The notes under the pieces: generated by a model
The model's input: only the letters and a program-made list of their open reading frames with translations
Told to the model about the DNA's origin: nothing
Databases searched by the model: none
Made by a program: the position numbers and the translations under genes
In this document: piece by piece, positions 54,982 to 64,000 of the stretch
How positions within the stretch are numbered: the first letter of the stretch is position 1
Layout of the letters: every line of letters begins with the position of its first letter
Assembly (NCBI GenBank): GCA_944325595.1
Contig: CALVAQ010000006.1
Span: forward strand, 1 to 64,000
From: Candidatus Gastranaerophilales bacterium
Lineage (GTDB): Bacteria > Cyanobacteriota > Vampirovibrionia > Gastranaerophilales > Gastranaerophilaceae
Direction: 5' to 3'
DNA length: 64,000 bases

Positions 54982-56103
54982 TCAGAATCCGATAAGCATT
55001 GAAAGCTCGGAATAAGGTATACCAAGTGACTTTGCAACATCAGGGTTGGTGAGCTTTCCCTGATAAGTGTTTGTTCCTTTATATAACTCAGGCGTTGCTT
55101 TTACGGCAGCTATAAAACCTTTTTCCGTAAGTTTTAAAACATAAGGCATAATGTAATTGTTGAGAGAAATTGTTGCCGTTCTTGCCACGCAGCTGGGAAT
55201 ATTCGGAACTGCATAATGAATAACACCGTGTTTTTCAAAAACAGGATTATCGATTGATGTAGGTTCTTGTATAGTTTCAAAAATCCCGCCCTGATCAATC
55301 GAAACATCAACAATAACTGCACCCTTTTTCATCTTTTTGACCATGTCCTCCGAAACTACGTGGGGAGCTTTCTTTGAAGGAATAAGGACTGCACCGATTA
55401 CAATATCTGAGCGTTGTATATATTTTTCTAGATTGTAATTATTACAAATTACAGTAGAAATCTTTCCGTCAAAAGTCTTTTCAATTTCATACAACTTCTG
55501 GGGGCATACATCAAGCACCGTAACATTTGCACCCATACCAAGAGCAATTCTGGCAGCATTTGTACCGACGACTCCGGCACCAATAATCATAACTCTTGCC
55601 GGATAAACACCCGGCACTCCGCCAAGAAGTTTTCCGGTACCGCCAAAATCACTTTCAAGATATCGTGCACCTATTTGTACAGCCATTTTTCCGGCAATTT
55701 CACTCATCGGGAACAAGGCAGGCAGTGAACCGTCTTCTTTCTCGATTGTTTCATATGCAATTGCGGTAATCTTTTTCTTTTTAAGAATTTCCGTAAGCTC
55801 CGGCTCAACAGCAAGGTGATAATATGCAATAATTGTTTGACCTGTTTTTAAGAGAGGATATTCTTCTTTTTGGAGTTCTTTTACCTTAATGATAATTTCT
55901 GATTTGGAATAAATCTCTTCTGCTGTCTCAATAATTTTTGCACCGGCTTCTTCATACATAGAATCAGAAAAACCGACCTTATCACCGGCACCTTTTTCCA
56001 CGTAAACGGTGTTGCCATTTTCCGTAAGCTGTCTTACTGATGAGGGTATTAAAGAAACCCTGCATTCACAGTTTTTTATCTCCTTTGGAACACCGACTAT
56101 CAT
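54982..56103 (-). CDS. ald: Alanine dehydrogenase
   Basis: 373 aa. It interconverts alanine and pyruvate/ammonia with NAD. Seen: MIVGVPKEIKNCECRV at the start with the substrate-binding arginine, YYHLAVEP with the catalytic histidine, IGAGVVGTNAARIALGMGA as the NAD fold, and the C-terminal GKLTNPDVAKSLG. Very strong AAGGAGGT ribosome-binding site. On the same strand as pyrF, tsaD and thrS with short spacers. Confidence 0.95.
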   Translation of the reverse strand: MIVGVPKEIKNCECRVSLIPSSVRQLTENGNTVYVEKGAGDKVGFSDSMYEEAGAKIIETAEEIYSKSEIIIKVKELQKEEYPLLKTGQTIIAYYHLAVEPELTEILKKKKITAIAYETIEKEDGSLPALFPMSEIAGKMAVQIGARYLESDFGGTGKLLGGVPGVYPARVMIIGAGVVGTNAARIALGMGANVTVLDVCPQKLYEIEKTFDGKISTVICNNYNLEKYIQRSDIVIGAVLIPSKKAPHVVSEDMVKKMKKGAVIVDVSIDQGGIFETIQEPTSIDNPVFEKHGVIHYAVPNIPSCVARTATISLNNYIMPYVLKLTEKGFIAAVKATPELYKGTNTYQGKLTNPDVAKSLGIPYSELSMLIGF

Positions 56104-56123
56104 TGAGACCTCCTTGAGTATTA

Positions 56124-56927
56124 TTAAACCTGAACAGATTTGGATGCTTCTTCTATTTCATCAATAATTAGATTTGCTGCAGCAATAGGGTCTTCCGCAG
56201 CGGTAATTGGTCTGCCGACTACCATATAGTCTACACCTGCTCTGATTGCATCAGCAGGGGTAACAACACGAATCTGGTCATTAACAACGGACCAGGTAGG
56301 ACGAATAGCCGGACACAAAATAATAAATTCATCAGAAAATTCTTTTCTGATTTTTCTTGCTTCCGATGCACTCGCAATAACACCGTCAATCTTTGATTCT
56401 TGAGCGAGATAAGTAAGATGTGAGACATATTCATCAATGTTCATTTTTACGTTGAGTTCTTCTGTCAAGGTTCTTTGTCCAAAGCTGGACAATAAAGTAA
56501 CCCCAAGAATTGTCGGCATAGGCTGGTTATATTTTTTAGCAGTTTCTCTTGCTACTTTCACTGTTGTACCGAGCATTTTTGTTCCGCCAGCAAGGTGAGC
56601 ACTGAAAGTTGTTACGCCTCTTTTTACAAGGTTCGATGCCGCTTTTGCAACAGTGGACGGAATGTCATGGAATTTTGCATCAAAATATACGTCTCCGCCT
56701 GATTTTTTTATCAAATCTATGGCTTCATAGCCACAGGAAATAAATAGCTGCGGACCGACTTTGAAACAGCCGACATAGTCTTTTAGCAGTGTTACCAATC
56801 TTTCAACTTCTTCAAGAGAATCTGTATCCAGTGCAAGAACTATTCTGTCTTTTGCTGATAAATTTTTATTATTAAAACCCATACCCAATCCATTATTAAA
56901 AATACTATAGCTCTTCAAATATAGCAT
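56124..56927 (-). CDS. pyrF: Orotidine 5'-phosphate decarboxylase
   Basis: 267 aa. Last step of UMP synthesis. The catalytic DxKxxD reads FDAKFHDIPSTV; LALDTDSLEE lies in the first strand and RPTWSVVNDQIRVVTPADAI near the end. The start is uncertain: ATG 56927 gives a lead of about 15 residues, while ATG 56882 (MGFNNKN) fits family length better, and neither has a good ribosome-binding site. Confidence 0.93.
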   Translation of the reverse strand: MLYLKSYSIFNNGLGMGFNNKNLSAKDRIVLALDTDSLEEVERLVTLLKDYVGCFKVGPQLFISCGYEAIDLIKKSGGDVYFDAKFHDIPSTVAKAASNLVKRGVTTFSAHLAGGTKMLGTTVKVARETAKKYNQPMPTILGVTLLSSFGQRTLTEELNVKMNIDEYVSHLTYLAQESKIDGVIASASEARKIRKEFSDEFIILCPAIRPTWSVVNDQIRVVTPADAIRAGVDYMVVGRPITAAEDPIAAANLIIDEIEEASKSVQV

Positions 56928-56967
56928 TTTAATTGTATTAGTGCAATACTTTAGAGCCTTAAATACA

Positions 56968-58026
56968 CTAGCATCTTGAAAATACTTCTATCTCGAGTGA
57001 GTCCATAGTATTGGCAAGAAAATATGCGGAACTGGCAATCATCGAGGCATTATCAGTGCAGTATTTCATTGCGGGAGCAAAGACTCTGTATCCTTTATCA
57101 TTAAGCGCAAAAAATTTCTTTCTGATTTCTGAATTTGCAGCGACTCCTCCACCCAGCACTATCTGTTTGATATTGTATTTTTCAGCAGCTTTAAGTGTTT
57201 TTTTGAATAGCGTTGAAGTTATACATTCTTGAAAACTTGCGGCTATATCTTCCTTAGGCAGGCAGCCCAGTTCTTTTTCAAGCTTTCTTGTAAGATTTAA
57301 AACAGCGGTTTTTAATCCTGAAAAGCTAAAATCAAACTCACCCGGAACTTTTGCCTCGGGCAGTTTGTATGCATGAGGGTTTCCGTCCGGTGCCATCCTG
57401 TCAAGATTTAATCCGCCCGGATAAGGAAGCCCCAGAAGCCTTGCAACTTTGTCATATGCCTCGCCCGTAGCATCATCTATTGTTTCACCTATTATTTGCT
57501 GATTTAGATAATCATCAACTTTTATAATCTGTGTATGACCGCCGCTTATTAACAATGCAATCATAGGAGGTTTCAAATCCGTATCAATATAATTTGCACA
57601 AACATGAGCATTCAAATGATTAACACCGATAAACGGTTTGTCGTAAGTGATTGCAAGAGCTTTAGCTGCATTTAGCCCGACGAGAAGAGACCCGACAAGA
57701 CCCGGACCGACCGTAGCCGCAACAGCAGTAATATCCTGCGGCTTCAAACCGGACTGTTCAAATGCCTCCCGTATAATCAAATTCACAGCATCAAGATGTT
57801 CTCTTGCCGCAACCTCAGGAACAACCCCTCCAAATTTTTGGTGTGTTTTTATCTGAGATGCAACGACATTTGCAAGAACCTCTCTTCCGTTTTTGACAAT
57901 AGCACACGCTGTCTCGTCACAGCTGGACTCGAGAGCCATGATTATTATGTCTTCTTTTGCATCAGGTCCGATATAAACAGATTCACCGGAAATCGGTTTT
58001 TTAAACTCTTTAATCAGTTGTGTCAT
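56968..58026 (-). CDS. tsaD: tRNA N6-threonylcarbamoyladenosine transferase TsaD
   Basis: 352 aa. It transfers threonylcarbamoyl to A37 of ANN-decoding tRNAs. Metal ligands HLNAH (His137, His141); GPGLVGSLLVG, and SGGHTQI are all present, ending with the DNASMIA block. A lead of about 25 residues precedes the usual IIIMALESSCDET start. It begins 4 nt after the thrS stop, so it is coupled to it. Confidence 0.96.
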   Translation of the reverse strand: MTQLIKEFKKPISGESVYIGPDAKEDIIIMALESSCDETACAIVKNGREVLANVVASQIKTHQKFGGVVPEVAAREHLDAVNLIIREAFEQSGLKPQDITAVAATVGPGLVGSLLVGLNAAKALAITYDKPFIGVNHLNAHVCANYIDTDLKPPMIALLISGGHTQIIKVDDYLNQQIIGETIDDATGEAYDKVARLLGLPYPGGLNLDRMAPDGNPHAYKLPEAKVPGEFDFSFSGLKTAVLNLTRKLEKELGCLPKEDIAASFQECITSTLFKKTLKAAEKYNIKQIVLGGGVAANSEIRKKFFALNDKGYRVFAPAMKYCTDNASMIASSAYFLANTMDSLEIEVFSRC

Positions 58027-58030
58027 TTTC

Positions 58031-59980
58031 TTACACTCTGTTTTTTATTTCATCATGAAGCATAGCCTCAAACTCATCAACCGATTTTGTTCCGATTGGA
58101 CCTTTGCCTCTTTTTCTGATAGCGACAGTACCGTCAGCCATTTCTTTGTCACCGACTACTACGACATAAGGTATCTTTTTATCCTGCAGAGCATCCCTGA
58201 TTTTGTAGTTCATACTTTCCGAACGGTCATCAAGATTTGCTCTGATACCGGAGTTTCTCAATTGTTTGTAGACTTTTTCTGCATAATCAAGATGTCTGTC
58301 AGTAGCAATCGGAACGACATCAACCTGTGTCGGAGCAAGCCATAGCGGGAATGCACCTGCATAGTGTTCAATCAAAATGCCGTGGAAACGTTCCATTGAA
58401 CCAAATACTACTCTGTGCAGCATAAGAGGTGTCTTCAACTGACCGTCTTTGTCCTGATATTTGATATCAAAACGGGCAGGCAGGTTAAAGTCAAGTTGAA
58501 TTGTAGCACACTGCCATGTTCTGCCGATTGCATCTTTTACTTTAAAGTCAATTTTCGGACCGTAGAATGCGCCGTCGCCTTCGTTGATTTCATATTTCAT
58601 ACCACGGCGTTCCATTGCTTCTTTCAAGCCTGCCTCGGCTTTATCCCAATTTTCAATTTCACCGATATAGCTTTCGGGACGGGTAGAAAGCTCTACTTCA
58701 AAGTTCATTTTGAAAATTGCCATAGTATCAGCTACAAAATCAATGATTTCATTGATTTCATCAACAAGCTGCTCCGGTGTACAGAAGATGTGAGCATCAT
58801 CCTGAGTAAAGCCCTGAACACGGGTCAAGCCGCCCAAAGCGCCGGAGTGTTCTCTTCTGTATACAGTACCCAGTTCTGCCATTCGCAAAGGCAAAGAGCG
58901 GTATGAGTGTCTGTTTGCTTGATAAATCAATATATGGAAAGGACAGTTCATCGGTTTTAAGATGTACTGGTCGTCTGATTCATCTTCTTTCTGGATAAAG
59001 AACATATTTTCTCTGTAGTGGTCAGCGTGACCTGAGATTTCCCAGAGTTTTGATTTTGCAATATGAGGAGTGTTTACAATTACGTATCCTCTTTTTCTGT
59101 GCTCTGTTCTCCAGTAATTTTCAATTTCTTCTCTTACGACAGCAAGGTTCGGATGCCACAAAACAAGCCCTGCTCCGAGTTCTTCTCTGGTTGAGAACAA
59201 GTCAAGTTTTGCGCCGAGTTTTCTGTGGTCACGTTTTTCAGCCTCTTCCATCATTGTGAGATAAGCTTTGAGGTCATCTTTTGTCCAGAAAGCAGTAGCA
59301 TAAATTCTTTGAAGCATTTTATTTTTTGCATTACCTCTCCAGTATGCACCTGCAACCTTCATCAATTTAAAAGCTTTGATAAATGAGGTATTCGGAAGGT
59401 GCGGACCTGCACAAAGGTCGTTGAACAAAGATTGTCCCTCACTGTTTTTTGTCAAAAACAGAGTTGGTTTGTGCTCTCTGTGTTCTTCAAGAAGTTCTGC
59501 TTTATAAATTTCTCCTTGAGATTTAAATTCATTAATTTGGGCATCCACATCCGGTATAAGGTATTTTTCGAATGTAAGATTTTGTTTTACAATCTCGTGC
59601 ATTTTGTCTTCGATTTTTTTGAGGTCTTCTTCAGTAAAAGTATGACCTTCCAAATCAAAGTCATAATAAAAACCGTTTTCAATAGCGGGACCTATTGCCA
59701 GTTTTGCCTGCGGGAACAAGTCAATTACAGCCTGTGCCATAATGTGAGAAGTCGAATGTCTCAAAATATGCAAAGTTTCCGGGTCTTTTGATGTAAGTAT
59801 TTTGACTTTGTCATTATTTGAAAGAGGTGTTCGAATGTCTTTTGTTTCTCCGTTTATTTCAAGTGCAACAGCATTTTTTGCAAGACCTTCACTGATAGTC
59901 TTTGCCAAATCAAATCCGTTTGCGCCTTCTTGTAATGAAATTTTCGAATTGTCAGGCAGAATTACCTCGATATTAGACAT
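58031..59980 (-). CDS. thrS: Threonyl-tRNA synthetase
   Basis: 649 aa from the ATG at 59980 (GAGGT 8 nt upstream); an ATG at 60013 is less likely. N-terminal TGS domain, editing domain with HSTSHIMAQAV (HxxxH) and the later Cys/His, class II core with MNCPFHI and LTRVQGFTQDDAHIF, and a C-terminal anticodon-binding domain. All parts are present. No T-box or tRNA-like operator was noticed upstream. Confidence 0.97.
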   Translation of the reverse strand: MSNIEVILPDNSKISLQEGANGFDLAKTISEGLAKNAVALEINGETKDIRTPLSNNDKVKILTSKDPETLHILRHSTSHIMAQAVIDLFPQAKLAIGPAIENGFYYDFDLEGHTFTEEDLKKIEDKMHEIVKQNLTFEKYLIPDVDAQINEFKSQGEIYKAELLEEHREHKPTLFLTKNSEGQSLFNDLCAGPHLPNTSFIKAFKLMKVAGAYWRGNAKNKMLQRIYATAFWTKDDLKAYLTMMEEAEKRDHRKLGAKLDLFSTREELGAGLVLWHPNLAVVREEIENYWRTEHRKRGYVIVNTPHIAKSKLWEISGHADHYRENMFFIQKEDESDDQYILKPMNCPFHILIYQANRHSYRSLPLRMAELGTVYRREHSGALGGLTRVQGFTQDDAHIFCTPEQLVDEINEIIDFVADTMAIFKMNFEVELSTRPESYIGEIENWDKAEAGLKEAMERRGMKYEINEGDGAFYGPKIDFKVKDAIGRTWQCATIQLDFNLPARFDIKYQDKDGQLKTPLMLHRVVFGSMERFHGILIEHYAGAFPLWLAPTQVDVVPIATDRHLDYAEKVYKQLRNSGIRANLDDRSESMNYKIRDALQDKKIPYVVVVGDKEMADGTVAIRKRGKGPIGTKSVDEFEAMLHDEIKNRV

Positions 59981-60075
59981 TGTTTTTACCTCATTTTCCT
60001 CTACGTAATACATTTATAACACCCTAAAAAATCTATTGCAATTTGTGGCTAGTTCAAGTTGACTATATAAAGAAC

Positions 60076-60123
60076 TTGTAATATAATTTAAAGAAAATAA
60101 ATATTTTGTAATATTACTTAAAA
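60076..60123 (+). promoter_or_regulatory. Direct repeats upstream of the RpaB-like gene
   Basis: TTGTAATATAATTTAAAG (60076-60093) and TTGTAATATTACTTAAAA (60106-60123) match at 14 of 18 positions and lie 30 nt apart, three helical turns. Each holds two half-sites 11 nt apart, the geometry used by OmpR-type dimers. TTGTAA is the inverse of the TTACA core of the cyanobacterial HLR1 site bound by RpaB. Autoregulation is inferred. Confidence 0.45.
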
Positions 60124-60190
60124 TGGTGATTTTACAAAGGCTTTTATACTTTGTGTTTTAGACATACGGAAAGAAAGATAGGTTTTTAAC

Positions 60191-60940
60191 ATGTGTCCAA
60201 CAAATGAAGCGAATGAACAGGGTGAAGTAAAACAAAAGATTTTGGTTGCGGATGATGAAGCAAGTATCCGTAGAATTTTGGAAACCAGATTAGGGATGAT
60301 TGGCTATGATGTTGTTACTGCAGCAGACGGTGAAGAAGCTGTTGCTGTTTTTAACAAAGAAAATCCTGATTTGGTCGTTTTGGATGTAATGATGCCTAAA
60401 ATGGATGGTTACGGTGTTTGCCGTGAAATCAGAAGAACTTCTGATGTACCGATTATTATTCTTACGGCATTGGGTGATGTATCCGAAAGAATTACCGGTC
60501 TTGAACTCGGTGCAGATGACTATGTAGTCAAACCGTTCAGCCCGAAAGAACTTGAAGCCCGTGTAAAATCTGTTTTGAGACGTTCAACTAACAGAGAGAT
60601 TGCGCCGTCAACCGGTAAAGTTACAAAAAACGTTATCACAACAGGCAACATCAAAATTGATACAGCAAGAAGACAGGTATTCAGAAAGAACGAAAGAATC
60701 AGACTCACAGGTATGGAATTCAGCCTGCTTGAGCTTCTTGTAAACAACTCCGGTCAGGCATATTCAAGAAACGAAATTCTTCAATATGTTTGGGCTTATC
60801 CGCCGGATCACAGAATCGATACAAGAGTTGTTGACGTTCATATCTCAAGACTGCGTTCAAAACTTGAAACAGACCCGGCAAATCCAGAACTGATTTTGAC
60901 TGCACGTGGTATAGGTTATATGTTCGCAAGAATTTCATAA
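60191..60940 (+). CDS. rpaB: OmpR-family response regulator, RpaB-like
   Basis: 249 aa. Receiver domain with Asp21/Asp22, phospho-acceptor Asp65 (LVVLDVMMPKMDGYG), Thr92 and Lys114 (VVKPFSPKELEAR). The winged-helix DNA-binding domain from about 150 contains RIRLTGMEFSLLELL, DTRVVDVHISRLRSKLE and PELILTARGIGYMF. The match to cyanobacterial RpaB/Ycf27 as remembered is very close in both domains, much closer than to generic OmpR or PhoB. In Cyanobacteria RpaB controls high-light and redox genes; in a non-photosynthetic relative its role must be different. The partner kinase is not nearby. GAAAGAAAG lies upstream of the ATG. Confidence 0.88.
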   Translation: MCPTNEANEQGEVKQKILVADDEASIRRILETRLGMIGYDVVTAADGEEAVAVFNKENPDLVVLDVMMPKMDGYGVCREIRRTSDVPIIILTALGDVSERITGLELGADDYVVKPFSPKELEARVKSVLRRSTNREIAPSTGKVTKNVITTGNIKIDTARRQVFRKNERIRLTGMEFSLLELLVNNSGQAYSRNEILQYVWAYPPDHRIDTRVVDVHISRLRSKLETDPANPELILTARGIGYMFARIS

Positions 60941-60958
60941 TAAATATAATCAACAATA

Positions 60959-60991
60959 CAAAAAAGACCTCTGTTTTGGAGGTCTTTTTTG
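60959..60991. terminator. Bidirectional terminator
   Basis: AAAAAAGACCTC and GAGGTCTTTTTT form a strong stem with T-runs on both strands, between the RpaB-like gene and the convergent fumarase. Confidence 0.88.
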
Positions 60992-61002
60992 TATCTAAAT
61001 TT

Positions 61003-62367
61003 TTATATCACAACTTTTAGCGGAAGTTTTTCAACATAAAGCTTTCTTACTGCTTCTGTACCAAGTTCTTCAAATGCAACAATCTGCGAGCTTTTTATAC
61101 ACTTCGCAAGCAGACAGGCTATACCACCTTGAGCAATAAAATATTTTCCGTTATTTTGGATTATTGTGTTGAGGGCTTTTTCGCTTCTTTCGCCTTTCCC
61201 GATTGTGGCAAGAAGCCCGTTTGAATATAACAAATCACAATAGCCATCCATTCTTGCGGATGTAGTTGGTCCGACAGGTCCTATAATTTCATGCGGTGCT
61301 GCAGGACAAGGACCGGCATAAAACATAATTTTGCCTTTTATATCAAAAGGGAATTTATTGTTTTCTGTATAAAAATCCAAAATTCTTTTGTGTGCAGCAT
61401 CTCTGGCAGTATATATTTCGCCGGTAAGCAGGATTTCATCTCCTGTTTTCAAATTTTTTATTTTTTCGTATTCATCTGTTTTTATTTCACATATATCTTT
61501 TGATTCCATTTCAACAGACTTAATAGCTAAAGGATTTTTTAAATAAGAAATCTCATTTCCTTTTATTGTGCACATAGCATGTCTTGTACTATGGCAGTTT
61601 ATTGTAACCGCAACCGGCAGACAGGCTATGTGTGTTGATGAAGTCAAAAGTTTTATATCCAGAATATCGTCTTTCATATTATCCAAATATTCGTTTAGTT
61701 CATTTATAAACTGTTTTTCCTCCTGTGTATTTTCTGTTTTAAAAAAAGCCTTTTTACTCAAAACAGCTGCGCTGTCCATAGTACCGCCTACGCCTATACC
61801 AAGGACAAGAGGAGGGCAGGATTTTTCTCCGGCAGTTTTTACTGTTTGTTCTACGAAATCGAATATATCCGTTCTTTGGGAAGCGGGAGAAAACATTTGT
61901 GTCCTGCAATAGTTTTCGGAACCGGCACCTTTTATTAAAACAGAAACTTCTGTCATATCAGCACTGGAATAATCATAATATACTATTGCCGGTGTATTTG
62001 TATCGGTATTGGTTCTGTCAAACAGTGCATTATGAACAACGGATTTTCTGAAATAATTTTGCTTATAAGCCTTTTTTACACCATTATTCACAGCATCAGT
62101 AATACTTGTTCCATCTATAAAAGTATTTTGACCGATTGTCACAAATACAATAACCTGTCCCGTATCCTGACAAAGCGGTCTTTTGATTTTTGATGCAAGA
62201 GAAATGTTTTCCAGTATGTTTGCATATTTGTTTCTTTTGTCCGGTGAATCGGCATGCAAATATTTGTCATACAGCTTGTTATACAACTCCGCATCGTAGC
62301 ATGTGTTTGCTTGAACACAAAGATTGTATACAGCTTGTTCTATTGTTTCCGCTTTAATCTTGTTCAT
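61003..62367 (-). CDS. Class I fumarate hydratase, fused alpha and beta parts
   Basis: 454 aa. Iron-sulfur hydro-lyase that interconverts fumarate and malate (tartrate dehydratase is a close relative). The N-terminal part has cluster cysteines in PLCQDTG (about residue 66), SENYCRTQ and CPPLVLGIGVGG; the C-terminal part has GEIYTARDAAHKR and GPTTSARMDGY. In many anaerobes these are two genes; here they are one chain. The oxygen-sensitive cluster fits an anaerobic gut life. The tartrate alternative cannot be excluded. Confidence 0.9.
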   Translation of the reverse strand: MNKIKAETIEQAVYNLCVQANTCYDAELYNKLYDKYLHADSPDKRNKYANILENISLASKIKRPLCQDTGQVIVFVTIGQNTFIDGTSITDAVNNGVKKAYKQNYFRKSVVHNALFDRTNTDTNTPAIVYYDYSSADMTEVSVLIKGAGSENYCRTQMFSPASQRTDIFDFVEQTVKTAGEKSCPPLVLGIGVGGTMDSAAVLSKKAFFKTENTQEEKQFINELNEYLDNMKDDILDIKLLTSSTHIACLPVAVTINCHSTRHAMCTIKGNEISYLKNPLAIKSVEMESKDICEIKTDEYEKIKNLKTGDEILLTGEIYTARDAAHKRILDFYTENNKFPFDIKGKIMFYAGPCPAAPHEIIGPVGPTTSARMDGYCDLLYSNGLLATIGKGERSEKALNTIIQNNGKYFIAQGGIACLLAKCIKSSQIVAFEELGTEAVRKLYVEKLPLKVVI

Positions 62368-62497
62368 TAAATCATTATATATATTTCACGATTTAAAATA
62401 AAGTCGTTATTGGTTGTCACTATTACACTTAATTTTTGCGCATAATATATCAAATGATGTCATTTGTATAACAAAAGTTTCCAGTTTTATAAAAATA

Positions 62498-62530
62498 AAA
62501 AAAGACCACTCAATTGAGTGGTTTGTTTTC
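62498..62530 (-). terminator. Terminator of the radical SAM gene
   Basis: The perfect palindrome ACCACTCAATTGAGTGGT (62505-62522) is followed on the minus strand by CTTTTTTTATTTTT. Apart from this, 62368-62703 shows no gene; a small hairpin AGTG...CACT near 62614-62630 is the only other structure. Confidence 0.75.
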
Positions 62531-62703
62531 TGCATCCTAATGGTCTCTTTTGTGTTTATTATTTAGGAGTTTATATGTGTTCGGGGTTATTAAATGTTAT
62601 CAATGTTATTTAGTGTTTCGACTACACTTAAACCTTACATTTTTATTATGACATCAAGAAAATAAATGTCAACCCTTTTAATTATAAAAATTTTATTAAA
62701 AAT

Positions 62704-64000
62704 TTATATTTCTTTATAATCACCCAAAAGCCTTGTATACTCATTACCCAAGACATCATCCGATGATAGCGTTTGGATAAAAGACCACGGCAAAACTTCA
62801 TTTTTGTCATGTGATTTTAGAGCAAAATAATCTGACGGGGGCAGCAGATTTTGTTTTTCCATTTCTTTATATGCCTGTTTGAAGGCACCGAGGTTTGAGC
62901 CTTCCTCATATACTTTTACAAGATATGGTGCCAGTCTTCTGTCTCCACGTGACAATACGGCCTGCCAGTAATCCCATTTTACACTTGATGTTCTGATTTT
63001 CATGCCCAGTTTGTGAAACTCTTTTTTCAAATATTCATATTTTTTTTCGAGCGATTTTGTTGATTCTCGCTCTGTATACTGAAAAGGTGTGTTGGCTTTT
63101 GGAACAAAAGTTCCGAATGAGAATGTAAAATCGAAATTTCTGAATTTGCTTTTTAGTTTTGCCGCCAGTTTCACAAAAGCTTCGATATCATCTTTTGTTT
63201 CTGTCGGCAGACCAATCATTGCATATATTTTCAGACCTTTAAGTCCGTTATCTTCTGCTGTTTTTACGGTTTCAAAAATCTGTTCTTCAGTAAGATTTTT
63301 GTTTACAACTTTTCTGAGTCTTTCAGTAGCAGCTTCTATTGCGATTGTTGAATGTTTCTGTCCGCAGGCAACAAGTGTTTGTATTATCAATGGAGAGACC
63401 GTATCCGCCCTGAGAGAAGAAACAGACATTTCCAGCTCCGGGATTGTTTCTTTTTTCTTCAGTATATAGCTGCAAATTTTTTCTATATCAGGATGCGCTG
63501 TTATGAGTGCACCAAGCAGAGCTATTTTGTTTGTATAATTTAACCCTTCATCAATTTTTTCAATAATTTTTTCATACTCGCAAAATCTGACAGGCATATT
63601 CAAGTATGAAGCAAGGCAAAAGCCGCATCTTCTCGGGCACCCCCGCTCAACTTCTATTACATATGTATTTGAAAAAAAACTTTTTTCGCTCAACACAGGT
63701 GTAGCAATACAGTTTTCCAGTTGTGCAGATATTTTTTTTACTATAAACTTACTTCCATCGAGCAAAGTAACTCCCGTTTGCGGTGTATATTTTGTAAAAG
63801 AAGGAATATACACGCCATCAATTTTTGAGAGCAGTTTCAAGACTTCTGTCCTTGGCAGATATTTATTGGTTTTTATTACATCAATAATATCCGTATCAAT
63901 GTGCTCGGCATCACCGATAATAATAAAATCAAAAAACTCCGCATAAGGTTCGGGATTTGCCATCAAAGCCGGTCCGCCACCAAAAACAAACGGGTGATTT
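62704..64000 (-). CDS. Radical SAM protein with N-terminal cobalamin-binding-like region (5' end outside window)
   Basis: At least 432 residues, open to the window edge, so the true start lies beyond 64000. The visible start reads FVFGGGPALMANPEPYAEFFD, then FIIIGDAEH, a pattern of B12-binding-type domains that precede many radical SAM enzymes. The cluster motif is RGCPRRCGFCLA (CxxxCxxC), followed by the SAM-barrel strands (SVSSLRAD, TIAIEAATERLR, IYAMIGLPTET). Enzymes of this type perform methylation, methylthiolation or ring chemistry; no substrate can be assigned. Its own terminator follows at about 62500. Confidence 0.88.
   Translation of the reverse strand, partial: NHPFVFGGGPALMANPEPYAEFFDFIIIGDAEHIDTDIIDVIKTNKYLPRTEVLKLLSKIDGVYIPSFTKYTPQTGVTLLDGSKFIVKKISAQLENCIATPVLSEKSFFSNTYVIEVERGCPRRCGFCLASYLNMPVRFCEYEKIIEKIDEGLNYTNKIALLGALITAHPDIEKICSYILKKKETIPELEMSVSSLRADTVSPLIIQTLVACGQKHSTIAIEAATERLRKVVNKNLTEEQIFETVKTAEDNGLKGLKIYAMIGLPTETKDDIEAFVKLAAKLKSKFRNFDFTFSFGTFVPKANTPFQYTERESTKSLEKKYEYLKKEFHKLGMKIRTSSVKWDYWQAVLSRGDRRLAPYLVKVYEEGSNLGAFKQAYKEMEKQNLLPPSDYFALKSHDKNEVLPWSFIQTLSSDDVLGNEYTRLLGDYKEI

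Noticed and set aside
60014-60190. T-box or tRNA-like regulator before thrS
   Set aside because: No T-box sequence or tRNA-mimic hairpin could be found; the region is better explained by the divergent promoter of the RpaB-like gene.

Overview
This window looks like chromosomal DNA from a gut-type, non-photosynthetic relative of Cyanobacteria (Melainabacteria / Vampirovibrionia, probably Gastranaerophilales). The placement is inferred from three things: a response regulator at 60191-60940 that reads like the cyanobacterial master regulator RpaB; AT-rich DNA with frequent AAA/ATA codons; and many lineage-specific small proteins that share a short N-terminal signature of the type Asn-x-Ser-Phe-(Lys/Gly)-(Gly/Ser). 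No phage, insertion sequence or CRISPR array is visible.

Layout. 0.1-11 kb: a zinc alcohol dehydrogenase, an exported glycine-zipper protein, then a run of uncharacterised genes. These include a tagged phospholipase-D-like / DEDDh exonuclease gene pair and two EF-hand-like proteins. 10.9-17.5 kb: five tRNA genes (Arg-UCU, Ser-UGA, fMet-CAU, Ala-GGC, Leu-UAG), a remnant of a serine recombinase, a UDP-glucose dehydrogenase / UDP-glucuronate decarboxylase operon, a CoA-disulfide-reductase/rhodanese fusion and a DnaQ-like exonuclease. Two of the tRNAs (fMet and Leu) are preceded by related structured leader elements. 17.5-26.7 kb: a tagged 5'-nucleotidase with a ROK-kinase-like partner, DapL, an amino-acid permease, and tagged or membrane proteins of unknown role. 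27-31 kb: ftsZ alone, then rpmG-trnW-secE-nusG-rplK-rplA, with matching hairpins in front of rplK and rplA. 31.2-46.7 kb: mostly housekeeping genes (aroA, a dicarboxylate symporter, queF, tig-clpP-clpX, metG-prfB, rph, bioA, queA, asd).

46.8-51.3 kb: a hexapeptide acyltransferase and a methyltransferase truncated at its 5' end abut a non-coding repeat island of about 1.2 kb (48375-49660). The island is dense with direct repeats, inverted repeats and hairpins, and it holds a third copy of the tRNA-leader hairpin. Beyond it lies a calpain-like cysteine protease. 51.5-54.6 kb: a large SF1 helicase with a C-terminal PD-(D/E)xK-type nuclease domain. 55-62.4 kb: ald, pyrF, tsaD, thrS, the rpaB-like regulator and a fused class I fumarase. 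The window ends inside a radical SAM gene.

Pathway links: asd and dapL give the start and the aminotransferase step of lysine/diaminopimelate synthesis. queF and queA both serve queuosine. ugd and the decarboxylase supply nucleotide sugars for surface glycans. tig, clpP and clpX form the usual folding/proteolysis block. The main candidate for an undescribed system is the set of about 13 otherwise unrelated proteins (nucleases, a phospholipase-like protein, a nucleotidase, a kinase-like protein and small unknowns) that carry the same short N-terminal tag and no Sec signal peptide.
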